DNA of 64,000 nucleotides from Actinostola sp. cb2023 (Eukaryota > Cnidaria > Anthozoa > Actiniaria > Actinostolidae), in contig JAUJYZ010001041.1 in assembly GCA_033675265.1 (NCBI GenBank), positions 248,001-312,000 of the forward strand. The letters run 5' to 3'. Position numbers and translations under genes: made by a program. The notes under the pieces are model-generated. The model saw only the letters and a program-made list of their open reading frames with translations, searched no databases and had not been told where the DNA came from. Position 1 is the first letter of the stretch; the number at the start of each line of letters is the position of its first letter. Below, in pieces: positions 1-10,998 of the stretch.

Positions 1-420
1 CGCCAAATCGTGACACGAATTCGTCGACTACTTTCTTGGCCACTGTCACTACCTCTTGGTTGGGAATTGCGTACGCCTCTGTCCATTTAGAAAAGTAGTC
101 TGCGACAACCAGGATGTACTTGTTCGAGCTCTCCGTCTCCGGTAGTGGCCCAAGGATATCTAGCGCGCAACTTTCTCTAGCGGCGCTCCAACATTGTATC
201 TCTTCATTGCAGCACGCTGTGTTTTTTGGAGTCTCTTACTTGCTGCACAGAGGTCGCACTTCTGGCACCAGTCCCTAACGTCCTGCGAGCACTTGTACCA
301 ATAGAACCGTTGCTTCACCTGTCCCAGCGTCTTAGTCACACCAAGGTGTCCTGCCTTTTTAGCACCGTGCAGACCTCTTAGTACTTCAGGACGTAGTCAT
401 TTGGGAACGAGCAGTTGCCA
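1..420 (-). pseudogene. Gypsy integrase, partial and frameshifted
   Basis: Minus-strand translation shows the integrase zinc-binding pattern, with His residues around 310-345 and the Cys pair of WCQKCDLC around 250-275. The catalytic core follows, with the first aspartate in LDILGP (about 150-170) and a VADYFSKW block (about 85-110). The frame shifts near 172, between the zinc-binding region and the first catalytic aspartate. The final catalytic glutamate is beyond the window edge. The enzyme would join retrotransposon cDNA to the chromosome; this copy is broken and incomplete. Confidence 0.85.
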
Positions 421-859
421 TTGGACGGTGTCTCCCTCTGACTCCCATTTCCGATAGAGCACGCCGTCTCGTTGTAGCCTTTCCCATTGTAGCCTTTACT
501 GCACAGTTGTCGGCTGAGATCACCGACCATGATGGCCTCTCGGTTCCCTTCTCCTTCCACGTGATGATCCTTGCGATGTCCTTGTCGCGCATCTGCTCTT
601 CTTCGAGGTCTTTGCTGGATTTGCCGACGACCCATGCGTCTTTCTCTGCTTCGCACTTTGAGCGTAGTCTGCGCACGTCAGTCTCTCCACCAGTCGTCTG
701 TTGGAATGGCATCACATCGTCCTTGGTGCAGCCTTCCTTCGGCTCCATGCGGCCACAGTACTTGCAGTCCTCACAGTCTTTTGAAGAGGGCGTCTGCATT
801 CGCGTGTTTGCTCGATCTTCATGTCGTACGGTCCAAGCAGCTCCAGCTATCTCGCTAGT

Positions 860-1256
860 TAACACTCCAGGTTTTTGAAATTAAGGCGCCATCGGAGTGC
901 ACCATGGTCTGTCTTGGATCAAGAACGGTCGTCCAAAGAGATAGTGGTGGAACCGTTTCACTGCACTGACTACCGCCAGGAGTTATCTTCTGGTGACGCA
1001 GTAGTTGCGCTCTGCTTTTGACAAGGTGGAGCTGTAATAGGCCATCACCTACTCCTCTCCTTCCTGTACTTGAGACAGTACTACACCGAGGCCGAAGTTG
1101 CTAGCGTCAGTATCCAGGATGAAGGGGTCTTCGGTGGAGGGGTACGCCAGGATAGGGGCTGTCGTCAGGGGGTGGTCTTCAGCTGACTGAAGGCTTCGTC
1201 GCATTCCTCCGTCCACACGAATTTGCCTTTCTCTGTCAGTCAGTAGAGGGGTCTTG
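860..1256 (-). pseudogene. Gypsy RNase H domain remnant
   Basis: Minus-strand translation gives an RNase H-type start, with a DTDASNFGLG motif near 1095-1125 carrying the first metal-binding aspartate, followed by a VMAYYSSTLS-type strand and a YLFGRPF block. In-frame stops occur near 1048 and 986, and another stop with loss of similarity follows near 884. The region between 420 and 860 is a degraded tether to the integrase with open but non-matching frames. It would have removed the RNA strand of the RNA/DNA hybrid; this copy is inactive. Confidence 0.75.
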
Positions 1257-2212
1257 CTATCTCTGCGAAGCTACCCCTTGGTGAACTTTCGGTAATACGA
1301 GCACAACCCAAGGAAGCTGTGTAGATCGGTAACTCCAACCGGAACCACCCACTCCACCACCGCTCGAATCTTTTCGGAGTCCATAGAGTCCTGCGTCGCT
1401 GACCACGTGGCCCAGGAACGTCACTGACTGCTGGAACAGGTGGCACTTCTTTGAACTCAACTTCAATCCAGCGTCTCTCATGCGTCTGAACACCTGGCGA
1501 AGCCTGTCCTTCGTCGTCTCGAAGTTATCTGCATGCACGATGATGTCGTCCAGGTATGCCAAGCACACGTCCCAGGGAAGTCCAGCAAGCACTCTATCCA
1601 TTAACCGCTCGAACGTAGCTGGCGCGTTTACCAATCCAAACGGCATCACGGTGAACTGGTAGAGACCACCACTGCCTGTCGTAAATGCTGTGTTCTCACG
1701 GTCCTCCGTTGCCATGGCGACCTGCCAATAACCGCTGGACAGATCGAGCATCGAGAACCACTGTGATCCCGATAGCGCGTCAAAGGAGGAATCCGCCACT
1801 GGTAGAGGGTAGGAGTCTTTGATCGTCGCCTCGTTCAATTTGCGGTAGTCGACGCAGAACCTCGTAGACCCGTCCTTCTTCTTCACGAGTACGATCGGTG
1901 AAGCCCACGCACTTGATGATGGCTGAATTATCCCGTCCTTTATCATCTGCTGCACGTGCTGCTCGGCTTCCTTTCGTCCTTCGGAAGGCGACGCGCGGGT
2001 TGTTTGATTGGTCTGTTGTCTCCCGTATTGATGTTGTGCCTTACGAGGTCAGTCCGTCCGAGGTCGCCAGACGATGATGTGAACACGTCCCGGGACTCTG
2101 TAAGATGGGCTTTGAGTTCACTTCGTTGCTGCTCGTCGAGGAGTTGGCTTCTGCGCTCCGTAAGGTCCATCAGGTGACTTGGGATAGTGTCCTTGACTGC
2201 ATGGTCCATCAA
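1257..2212 (-). pseudogene. Gypsy reverse transcriptase, frameshifted
   Basis: Two minus-strand frames (1943-2212 and 1257-1955) together give a Gypsy-type reverse transcriptase. The upstream part has the pre-fingers linker ending in RPIKQPARRLP. The downstream part has SPIVLVKKKDGSTRFCVDYR, then PFGLVNAPATF, then the catalytic YLDD box (about 1545-1556) and a TFLGHVVS thumb motif. The frame changes near 1950 and again near 1390, where the thumb similarity continues in another frame. The catalytic aspartates are still present, but the frame breaks should prevent a functional enzyme. Confidence 0.93.
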
Positions 2213-2359
2213 TGTCCCCCTCAGCTACGCGGCTGACGGCTAAGGTTGGGTTCTTTATGTTGACCATGCGGCCGGCTCGCACACTGCTGCCACTGTGTTG
2301 CGGTAGATCGTTCGTGGGGCATCTGTTGGATTAAGCACTCTGAGTGGTATAGTTGGGTT

Positions 2360-2980
2360 TCAGGTGTCGACCACAGTCTGTGCAAGGAGCAGTTGGTTGG
2401 ACTTCAGGAGACATTCTGTAGGCTCTATCACTCCGATGCCCCTCATCTTGGTTTTCGCTTCTACCAACTTTCCAGAGACGATCGTTTCACTATGTAGTGG
2501 GACGACATAGCTGGCCTTGACAACAACTCGACGACAGGTCCGCGGCGACTGTTGCATGCTCGGTTCCAGTCTCCTCTTATCGCCGTCCAATGTCATCATG
2601 TAGCAGCCGTTGCATAGCACTATCTGACCTCCAAGTACGCGCATCAGGTCCAGTCCCAGGATTCCGTCAGATTCGATGTTGCCCACCTAGACCGCCTCTT
2701 TCCTTCCTAGCTCTACTGCGAACAGTCCTCTACCAACAAACGGCGATGCACTGCCATCTGCTAGGACCATCTTCACCTCCACTTGGTCAAGTTCAGGTCG
2801 ATTGGACATCTGCTCCCAGACGCTGGTATTTACCATGGTGATGTTGGCGCCGGTGTCAACCAAAAATTTGACGGGCATCCCCTGTACACATACATCCACG
2901 TAGAGTTCAGCGCCACGGCCATCCACTCTCCCTGACGTTACGGCTGGTTTAGTAGGCGTGATAGTTCCTGCCGAGCTCAA
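2360..2980 (-). pseudogene. Gypsy aspartic protease with in-frame stop
   Basis: A retropepsin-like domain. The active-site block VKFLVDTGANITMV lies near 2840-2880 and the second conserved block, ILGLDLM, near 2645-2665. A TAG codon at 2687-2689 interrupts the frame between them; the two halves are otherwise in the same frame, so one nonsense change explains the break. The protease would process the Gag-Pol polyprotein. The linker to the reverse transcriptase (about 2213-2360) holds no recognisable domain. Confidence 0.85.
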
Positions 2981-3149
2981 GTCTGTGGGCCCGACAGGTT
3001 CTCATTTCCCGCCGTCTGGTTCTGTTGGGAACTCTGTTGATCCTGCTGCTGCTGCTGCTGTCGTTGACCTCGCTGCTGTTGCTGACCTCCTGCTGCTGAC
3101 GTCCCCACTGTTGTATTCGTTGCCGTCGCTGCTGTGGCCGTGCTTCGGG

Positions 3150-4222
3150 GCAGTCACGGTGGAAATGGTCCAGGGCACCGCAGGTGAAACATCCCTCTCT
3201 TGTCCTGTTCCAGGATCGTCTTCTGTTGCTCTCGAAGCTCTGCCTGTTGTTTTGCTAGGTCCGGGTCTGTGGGACCACCCCATGTCTGAATAGCTCTCGT
3301 TTGGGGCGTGACTCTCCTATTTGTCAGCTGGAAAGCCCCCAACTCCACCGCTACCTCGTGGGCTTGATTTAGCGTTGATGGTCGACCCTGTTTGACTTTC
3401 CATTTCGCTTCGAGATCCACCAGGGCGTCGATGAAATGGTTTTTTGCGATGTCTTCTCTCATGTCCGCTGGGGCCTGGGGATACGCGCACCTTGTCAGAC
3501 GGCGAATAGCCTGTGCTAGCTCTGGTAGGCTCTCGTCTTTCCGTCTTGTGCGAGTTCTTAAGGACGCCCGATAGATCTCTGTGCGGTTGTCCGTCCCAAA
3601 ACACGTTGATAGTGCCGTCGTCAGAGCGGTGAAGTATTTTCTTTGCGACACTGTTAAGTCTCCCAACACCTCCCTCGCAGGGCCGGAAAGGCTAACTGCG
3701 AGGTATGTGGCCTTTGTCACGTTATCCCAGCGGTTTATCTCAGTCATAAGATTAAATTGCGCCAAGTAGTCCTCCCACGACGAGTGGCCGTCAAAGGTAG
3801 TTGGTCGAACTTTAGGTCTTCCTGGCCCTGGGTCTACTGTGCGTGGTGCTCTAGCCCGAGTCTCTATTTCGTCCAGGGCCCGCATAAGTTTGTCTTCCTC
3901 CGGTGCTTCAAGGTCTTCGTCTGATGGAATGTCAACAAACGTCATGTTCGATTTCCTTGTGCCTGGCGCACGGAAACTCTCCATCGTCTCCAACCGCTCC
4001 GTAACATCGTCGAGGTGTTTTGCCATCTGCCAGTCTCTGCTCTCGATCCTCATAGCTAGATCCTCAAACGCTTTTGTTATGCCGTCTATCTTTGGCGATG
4101 TTGGTGCTGCCGATGCGGATAGGGGTGTAGAGTTTCGACAAACTGTTGTGGCCATTGCTCATTCTATTTCGTCCGGGCTCATATCTATAAGGCCACCGAT
4201 CTGTACTTGGCTTGAATGTTCC
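3150..4222 (-). pseudogene. Gypsy gag with CCHC zinc knuckle in a shifted frame
   Basis: The long minus-strand frame from the ATG at 4155 to about 3200 has a retrotransposon capsid-like region, including a WEDYLAQFNLM block and an acidic N-terminal half. An upstream in-frame ATG at 4222 leads to a TGA just two codons before the 4155 ATG, so either could be the original start. A CX2CX4HX4C zinc knuckle (CFTCGALDHFHRDC, about 3150-3196) lies in a different frame from the capsid. Loss or gain of one base near 3200 would explain this; programmed frameshifting is less likely because the rest of the element is also broken. Confidence 0.85.
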
Positions 4223-4250
4223 ATTGATTATCCACTAAGCTACCACCAAA

Positions 4251-4572
4251 TGTAACGTGTCGAGTATTCAGTGTTTGGGTTCGACTAGACGAAGACACAA
4301 GTACGACTAGATCGTACTACTTGGAAAGTTTATTGACAGACTGAGTTTACAACTCTGGACTTGACTAACTCCGAAGCATAGTATACCTATATTTATACTG
4401 GACATTGCATTATTCTAGAAGGTGATTACGTGGTTTATTACGGAATAATTACACAATCAACTACGTAAATCATACAGCATGTGTAATCACACACGTAAAC
4501 AGCGAAACATAGTCTAAGGGAACGACAAGTCATTGACAGACATCTACTAGAGATATAGCGTGACTCGTTACA
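4251..4572 (-). repeat. Gypsy 5' long terminal repeat, 322 bp
   Basis: The segment is bounded by the inverted heptamer TGTAACG/CGTTACA, so it starts TG and ends CA like an LTR. On the minus strand it carries a TATA-like box (TATAAATATA, near 4387-4396) and an AATAAA signal (near 4328-4335). Immediately inside (minus strand, below 4251) is TTTGGTGGTAGCTTAGTGG, a likely tRNA primer-binding site offset by two bases from the LTR end; I do not assign the tRNA. Confidence 0.8.
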
Positions 4573-5040
4573 ATATCTTACGGGTTAGAGTCTGGAGCCT
4601 TCATCGAAAATACAGGGGAAGATATCTTAAGGCTACAAGAGATGTACCTAGAAAATCGCCCAGTACTTTGAAATTCCAAGGGAGGAGGGTCTGGTTAAAA
4701 CACGTCATCAACAGGGGGTGCAGAATAAAAATGCAATAGCCCATTCACTGAAGCCCCCTTGAAATAAGATTCATAAATAACAATTAACTCTAGTTCAGTA
4801 AAATAACTTAGACTAAGTATGCCAAGTACTGTAACATTCATCTCCTTTATTTTGCTGTTACTTCTTCTTCTCTTTCATCGGTTCTATTTAGCCACGATGC
4901 TTCATTTCAAAAATTGTCTACATCTCTATGGTCCGAATAAGCACAGATTTGTCTCACTGCCTCCTTTGATATGTCCAATAAGTGTACATATAAAATAACA
5001 TAATTATTAATAGGAGTACATGTAGATTGTTGGTTGATTC
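4573..5040. other. intergenic, no feature seen
   Basis: AT-rich sequence between the Gypsy LTR and a possible exon. I find no coding signal, repeat arm or RNA gene. Confidence 0.5.
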
Positions 5041-6120
5041 ATGTATAATATGTCTAGTACTGTCGATAGTGGGGCTGCAAGGATTGAAAAGAGAATAAAG
5101 CAACCTACGCAATGTAAATTTGACGTAAAGAAATTGATGGCAGAAGTTACTGTTCCTCTACACAATATCTCCAATCCCCATTTGTTTAAATTGACTAGGG
5201 CTGCTTCTGGTAAGATGTTCCTGAACCGCAAGAACTGGTCAAGTGACAAGACCAAACCCTGGAAACCTGGTCCAAATAATGAAGGAGATGACCTCCAACT
5301 TTTGAAGGTGATGATATGTTAAAGTAGATTGTTGGGCTTTGAAAACAAGTCTTCTCTCATTAATATCCATTATTGTCATCCCAACTTATAGTATTAGCCA
5401 ATCAGAAACAATATCTACTGTCTGATATCGAACAATATAATGGACAGTTGGTTTTCTAAATCGTATAAATTATTTAAACACCAACCAGAATACGGTATTC
5501 TTGTCATAATGATTGGTTCTAAACCTTTAGTATTTTAGATTTAAAAATCTTTACGTACAACAAAGTCATTATATAATGACTTTGTTGTACGTAAAGATTT
5601 AATACTAACGGTTTAGAATCAATCAATATGACAAGAATAAAGTAAAGTAAAAGAATTTCAAAATCTTTTGAAGTCCCATTAAGGAGAGTTTCAACAGAAT
5701 ACGGTAGTTATTGTTTTTCCCGAAATAATGTGTCTGAAAGAACATTTCCAGGCGAAGCAGTTGGGATGGACAAGGGTGCGTTGTCAAGGGCCAGAAGCCA
5801 GAAAACTCTATAAAAATCCAGTATCAAAATTGACTCCATGGAAAATTTATAGAAAACAAAAACAAAGTTACCATGAAAATATACATTCTTCGGTCCATTT
5901 GTGTAATTTCATTGTTGTGTTTCTTTGTTTTTAACAGGATGATGCAAACATTAACCCAGACCTTGTACCTGATCTTCTAGAGCCGTTCCTCAACAGAGTA
6001 GATCTAGATAGCCTCAGAAAAGACATCAAAATATATGTTGATGGTTCCAGAGTATTCACCAGTACAGTACAAGAAGAATGGACCACATTGGTGGATCCCA
6101 ACAATTCACTTTGGAACTGA
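5041..6120 (+). pseudogene. possible two-exon gene fragment of unknown function
   Basis: A first open stretch (5041-5307, 89 codons from ATG) ends in AAG followed by GTGATG, a plausible splice donor. A second (5938-6120) follows a pyrimidine-rich tract and TTTTTAACAG, a strong acceptor. Both junctions are phase 0, so the frame would continue across a 630-bp intron to a TGA at 6118-6120. The joined product would be about 149 residues, hydrophilic, without signal peptide or membrane segment. I do not recognise the family. The stop falls at the edge of a 69-bp tandem duplication, and the same frame continues with different codons after the second copy, which suggests that the duplication truncated a longer exon. 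It could be a decayed host gene or part of an unrecognised element. Confidence 0.35.
5495..5640. repeat. foldback MITE with arms of about 70 bp
   Basis: A near-perfect palindrome centred at about 5573. The inner arms (about 28 bp, including CTTTACGTACAACAAAGTC) are perfect and the outer parts match with small gaps. It has no coding capacity. Confidence 0.8.
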
Positions 6121-6189
6121 GTATTCACCAGTACAGTACAAGAAGAATGGACGACATTGGTGGATCCCAACAATTCACTCTGGAACTCT
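6052..6189 (+). repeat. 69-bp direct tandem duplication
   Basis: 6052-6120 and 6121-6189 are almost identical; the two copies differ at a few bases. The unit is a multiple of three, so the frame is preserved, but the copy junction reads TGG AAC TGA and creates a stop. Confidence 0.9.
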
Positions 6190-6319
6190 CACGAGAAGCC
6201 GCTGACGTGGGCAATGCAAGATCTAATTATCTAAAAGCAGACACAGAGAAACAGTATAGAAGTACGTCAAAATGTCAGTGGATTCTTAGGAGAGCGCCCT
6301 GTTGGTTTCCCAAATGATG

Positions 6320-6508
6320 TGTCATGAAAGACGAAACTTTCACTTTTGTCGTACTACATCTTTGCTTTATTCGAAACACATCTATACTTGTTCACAATCG
6401 TTCTTAGACTAACTTCGAACTTGTTCAGATTACATTTATACATAGAATATACCACACCCCCTATCTGATTACAATATAAATTTCACTTCCGGTACAAAGT
6501 CCTTGACA
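6320..6508 (-). repeat. BEL/Pao 3' LTR, 189 bp
   Basis: Bounded by TGTCA...TGACA. On the minus strand it is preceded by the purine-rich AACTAGGGGAG (6509-6519), a likely polypurine tract, and it contains an AATAAA. It lies 108 bp beyond the end of the BEL reading frame, as expected for the 3' LTR. Confidence 0.75.
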
Positions 6509-6616
6509 CTCCCCTAGTTGATTCAATTCTAAAAGTGATCAACTATTATTCGTAAAATGAAATTGAACAGTAACGTAAAATATCAAAATGTTATCTAAAT
6601 AACTAATGTTCAGTGT

Positions 6617-6946
6617 TTATGTCTTCATCAATCTTCGCATTAATTCTCCAGTTAGCGCTGCTTGTCTCCGAGGCCTTTCTGTACTTGGAGTGTTTGGCTC
6701 GGAGTTCGAAACCCTTTCATCATCAGTAACTTCGTGTTCCACATCTGTATGACTGACTTCTATGGGGAACAAATGTTTGACACTGCGTCGTAGGTTTTGT
6801 GCCTTGCCACCAGCATTGATTGTTCTGACAACAGCTGCACGGGCTTGGCCGTCATCTCCTTGTAACAGTTCCTTGACAATTGCTAGCTTCCAAAACTGTC
6901 TCTTTGTGTTGTCATTCTTCACTAACACAATGTCTCCTATTGCAAC
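6617..6946 (-). pseudogene. BEL/Pao C-terminal DUF5641 domain
   Basis: Minus-strand frame beginning VAIGDIVLVKNDNTKRQFWK, the typical opening of the DUF5641 (SH3-like) domain that ends BEL/Pao polyproteins, followed by a block containing VRTINAGG. It ends at a stop at 6617. Its upstream codons were moved 5.1 kb away by the insertion at 6947: the last BEL bases on the far side (12050 onward) end in the same GTTGCAA with which this piece begins. The domain follows the integrase and may help in target recognition. Confidence 0.9.
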
Positions 6947-7475
6947 CACAGGTAGCCCAAGCTATTAATGAGAGGCTTGTATCGAGCTATATATAAGAGT
7001 TTGTATGGGACCTTAGGCTCTGGTCGATAATTCCGTAAATAATAGGGCAAATAAACTCTAACCTTCCAGTAGTGTTGTTTGTGTCCTTATTGATCTCTGG
7101 TAGCGATTTCAGGGAAATCCCGCGATTTTTAGCCGAGCTCTCCCCCGTACTACTAAGAAGAAGGAAAGGTAGGACACTCAGCAATGGCCGATCGGCTGAT
7201 CCATCTCGAAAATCAATTTTTTTCTCCTACTAAACCACGTCCCCTTGCTTCGATACTCTGCAGCACGAATGGCAGATAGATTACCTCGAGGTTTGTCAAA
7301 AAAAGTCCGATAAAACTTCTCCTGCGGAGGCAGCAATCCAGCGAGATCATCGAATAAACGGCCATTTCGAGACGCCAAAACCCGTGGCAAGGAAAAGCTG
7401 TGCAGACCGGAAGCCGTTGAGGCGCGGTTGGCCTGGACACGAGCCAAATTCCTTCGAACGAGTGTCCCCATGGTC
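6947..7475 (+). repeat. left 529-bp terminal inverted repeat
   Basis: Near-identical inverted copy of 11521-12049. Differences seen are A/C near 7036 and G/A near 7070. Similarity stops abruptly after CCATGGTC. Confidence 0.95.
7178..7471 (-). CDS. 97-codon open frame inside the left inverted repeat
   Basis: Starts at an ATG 4 bp inside the inner edge of the terminal repeat and reads outward to a stop at 7178. The product would be about 97 residues, basic, rich in Arg, Leu and Ser, without a membrane segment or any domain I know. The same frame exists in the right repeat (11525-11818). A conserved open frame may be chance, because the two repeats are almost identical in any case. Treat as hypothetical. 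Confidence 0.25.
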   Translation of the reverse strand: MGTLVRRNLARVQANRASTASGLHSFSLPRVLASRNGRLFDDLAGLLPPQEKFYRTFFDKPRGNLSAIRAAEYRSKGTWFSRRKKLIFEMDQPIGHC

Positions 7476-8159
7476 TGGAAATGCTAAACCCAAATATAGA
7501 CTCAGCCCCCCAGGGAACGACAAATTTGTAAACACCATTGTTTCTTTCGGCCAATGAAATTCTAGAAAGTAATTCAAATTTATCGGCGAACGAGTTTTCC
7601 CTGTGTATTTTTGTTCTCGAACTATTGTTACGTTTAAAAGCTTTATAATGCTGTCCACTTTGAAAAGAAGACAAAGCGAAGACTTTTTCAAAGAAGCTAA
7701 GAAGAAAAATCACATCTCAGTTGCGTTTTACGCTAGAATTAAAACGTGGTAAGTCTATTATTAAAGTGCCTATGCAGCGAAAATTAGTGTCGATTTTTTA
7801 TTATATATACTAAAAATATAGCTTATGGGTGTTCCTTTGGAATAAAAATTATTTGTCAATTCGCAAAAAAACGTATATCTTTTAGCGCTCAAAGTTCGAA
7901 ATTTTACGATAAAATTTAAGACAGGAGCCTGGTGTCTAGTGATGTCATCAGTTGTGTATGATTGCTCGAGTGAACCGAAGTGTACTTGTTTTGACCGGGG
8001 TTTTGACGTTAATATCTCTTGTTTTATAACCTTTTTGTTTAAAAAAAAGCAACAGTGTCTGAAAGTGATTAACAGATTCATCAGAGGAAGATAGAGTCTG
8101 GATTTTCCGAAGAAAATCAGGTAGAAAGCGGTTTTCTACCGTAAGTTATAAGCTTATAG

Positions 8160-9077
8160 ATGACCCACTCGCAGACGACGAGTAGTGGAGTGATGAAAAG
8201 TGAGGATGAAGATGGCCAGTCGCCTTTGAAAAGGAGATACAATGGAACAGATCCTAGTTCAGATATGGTCAGTATAATATTTATCGTTATCCGTGCTTTT
8301 TACTTATAGAGCATGCATAGTGGAGTAAGATTTGCTGTTTAGAAGTAGTTTCGTTAGTCCTCCTTCGTGAATCTGAATAAATGCCAGCACTTGACAAAGT
8401 CTAATAATATTCAAAACCAGTATAAATGGCTATATAATATCTAACATAACATCTAGTATAACATTTATATAACCTCTAAAATATAATAAATATGGCATCT
8501 GATACAATTTATGTATCACAAAACACCCAGACTTTGCAGCCATGACAAACACCACTGTATATAAGCTTAGTACTCTTGAAAGCACATTACCCCGAATTTC
8601 CCCCACTCTTGTGACAAACAAGGGAGACATTAATATCGCCATACACATGGTACACCAGGTCGATCAGAAAATCAGTAAGTTTATTTTATTGTTCTCCCAT
8701 ACTCGCCACAGTGGAACATTCAACTGATATAATTATTACATTGATTACAGACTACTATTATTACAGACTACTATATTATATATTGTATAGTATAGTATAT
8801 ATTTTATTGGGGTGTAACTTTGATATGGGGATTAGGTTCCTCTTTGTTGTAACCCTTTTGAAAAATATTACGTATTGTATTATTTATTCAATAAAGTTGT
8901 TATATATATTATATATACTCAGAGCAACTGCAGAGGTGGCTAATCAGGTGGATATGTGGCCATTTGGGATGGGACAATGCAAGACCAGCTAGCTTGTCCA
9001 GCCTGTATATTAGGACAAAAATAACACACCCACCACAGAAAGAGATAACTAGGGATATATATTATTTTTATTTCTGA
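8160..9077 (+). pseudogene. possible spliced reading frame inside the Kolobok-like element
   Basis: Three exon-like blocks on the plus strand. Block 1 (8160-8267, ATG, 36 codons, acidic and Ser-rich) ends at a weak GTCAGT donor. Block 2 (8540-8674) follows an ACTTTGCAG acceptor and ends at a consensus GTAAGT donor. Block 3 (8923-9077) follows ATATACTCAG and ends at TGA. Blocks 2 and 3 join in phase to give a continuous hydrophilic Trp-rich tail; block 1 does not join block 2 in phase, so an exon may be missing or wrong. No family recognised. It runs opposite to the THAP remnant, so it may be a second element gene or captured host sequence. Confidence 0.3.
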
Positions 9078-9633
9078 AGCTAATTATTTTGCAACGATTG
9101 GCAAGATGATTTAGAATGGCCCTTCGTTGACTTCTGACAGACTTCTGACAAGTTTTACAGCAAGGTGCCTTTTTCTTTGCAACAGGAGGAGTTTCCTTCT
9201 CTTATCTTGCATATGAACTGAAATGATAATTAAATTATTGTTATACATGGTACATGTATCATTTAGAGTAACAATGTGTCATTGAATAACAATGTTATGT
9301 ACACGTATGACATCAGAATTTTGTAAACTATGCTAGTTATAATTGTGTAATTATAGCCCAAACATATTGACATGTATTCACCTTATTTTAATAAAAAAAC
9401 ATTAAAAAATGTACATAATTCAATTTTAAATGTTGTAATAACCTATTTCAATCAATCAATAATTTATTAAACACAATACGTCAAAGAGAAGGAGCTTGTT
9501 ACTTATTATTATTAAAGGTATTTTGGTTCTTAATAAATGTAGTATTATCAATTATTACTTTATAATGTTTTGATAAAATGGGTGGGATTCATATATTTTA
9601 AAATAGTGATTATTACTAGTGGGCATTACTAAC

Positions 9634-9780
9634 TAGAGTGATTGCAATAAACCTGTGAAATAGTAAAGTAGACTAATTAATAGACACTAGTAGACTTTAT
9701 TTCCATTGTTTTCTTTTATGACTATTTGACTATTACACACTAATATCGAATTTTTATTTCACAGCTTTATTACAATCACT
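9634..9780. repeat. small MITE, about 25-bp inverted repeats
   Basis: The left end AGTGATTGCAATAAACCTG has an inverted, slightly diverged copy at the right, both followed inward by TGAAAT. Two other elements in the window have the same TAGAGTG...TGAAA end pattern (9873-10018 and 28583-28672). Confidence 0.65.
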
Positions 9781-9872
9781 AATTATAAATATAATAATAA
9801 TAATAAATAACATTCTTAATTAAACTGCTAATTAAAGTTTAGCACTGTTTCACGGTTTTAGTGTTTGCTCTC

Positions 9873-10018
9873 TAGAGTGCAAACCATATGTCCGTGAAAC
9901 ATTACTAACTAATTAGTACTAAATAACACTGATGAAACAATAAAAAAACAATAGAGATAACACTATTTAGTACTATTTAGTAATAGTACTATTGCACGGA
10001 CATATGGTTTGCACTCTA
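9873..10018. repeat. small MITE, 23-bp perfect inverted repeats
   Basis: AGAGTGCAAACCATATGTCC and its inverted copy bound 146 bp of AT-rich sequence containing short TTAGTACTA repeats. No coding capacity. It is inside the Kolobok-like element. Confidence 0.8.
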
Positions 10019-10998
10019 CTGTGTAGTATTAGCATGTTATATTAGTGGTATATTAATTCTTGTTTCATGTACCTTGTGGAAATAAATGTGCGCTTGATTG
10101 ATTTTGTTGTTGTTTGCGGCTCAGCATGTTCAATGGCTTGGGTACCATGGCAACATACTTCTTTTAAAAGTTTTTATTGCGAGCATCTACAGATAAGCTG
10201 AACTGTATCAGTTCCTGATGTCACCAAGTACATAATCTAGAGAAAAGATACCTCAATGTCATTCGTAGCAAAAACTAATTGGAGTACATACAATAAACCC
10301 ATGAAAATATCAGACATAGCAACTAATTAATGCTTAGAAATAGTCTATCACTGAAGATAGAATATATAACTTATATACCTGGTACATGTATTACCCATTT
10401 AGTGCTAGTCGAATATTCCATGGTTCTACTATTGTCTCAACTCTATCACTGTTAGTTAATAACTTAGTTCAACAATATATCATAAATATCATTAAGCTTA
10501 ACACATGAAGGCCAGTCTTCTGCATGTTGAAGTTACAGAACACGAATTATTCTTGTACATGTAATATGTGCTACGTCATCGATAAAGTATAGTACTAATA
10601 GCTTACAAAAGTCAGTGAGTAGGGACTGCAGTGCGCAGTAAAGGTCCGTTCCAGCTAGAACAACATTGATGGATTGATAATAAATAAACATGTGAAAACT
10701 TGTTAATTCGTTTATAAGCTTAATACTTACATTACTTCACCTCTTTAAGTTGGCGTACTTTTCTTCTCAAATAGCTGTTATATTTTGGAGTCTTCGCATG
10801 ATTTTAGTTTTCTTTACACAATGCTTACATGCAATCATTCGACTGGTGTGATGAGTAAATTATTCACTTTTCTCTTGTCACGACGAGAGAAGTCAGGTCG
10901 AAATCGTCAGGTCAGTAGCCGATAACTGCAGTGTTGATTGTTGGAATAGAAACCTTATATAAACGCCTACTCAACGAGACATCCAACGATTCAGCTGA

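Larger units (their letters stand above)
1..4572 (-). mobile_element. Ty3/Gypsy LTR retrotransposon, decayed, 3' end off the window
   Basis: Read on the minus strand the order is 5' LTR, gag with zinc knuckle, aspartic protease, reverse transcriptase, RNase H, integrase. This is the Ty3/Gypsy order (RT before integrase). Every module has at least one frameshift or in-frame stop, so the copy cannot make a complete polyprotein. The integrase runs into position 1, so its end and the 3' LTR lie to the left. Base composition is clearly more GC-rich than the AT-rich surroundings, as expected for an inserted element. Confidence 0.93.

Noticed and set aside
386..865. 159-codon minus-strand frame in the Gypsy pol region
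   Set aside because: Only its first part is RNase H tail; the rest is the degraded tether, so it is covered by the element entry and not listed as a gene.
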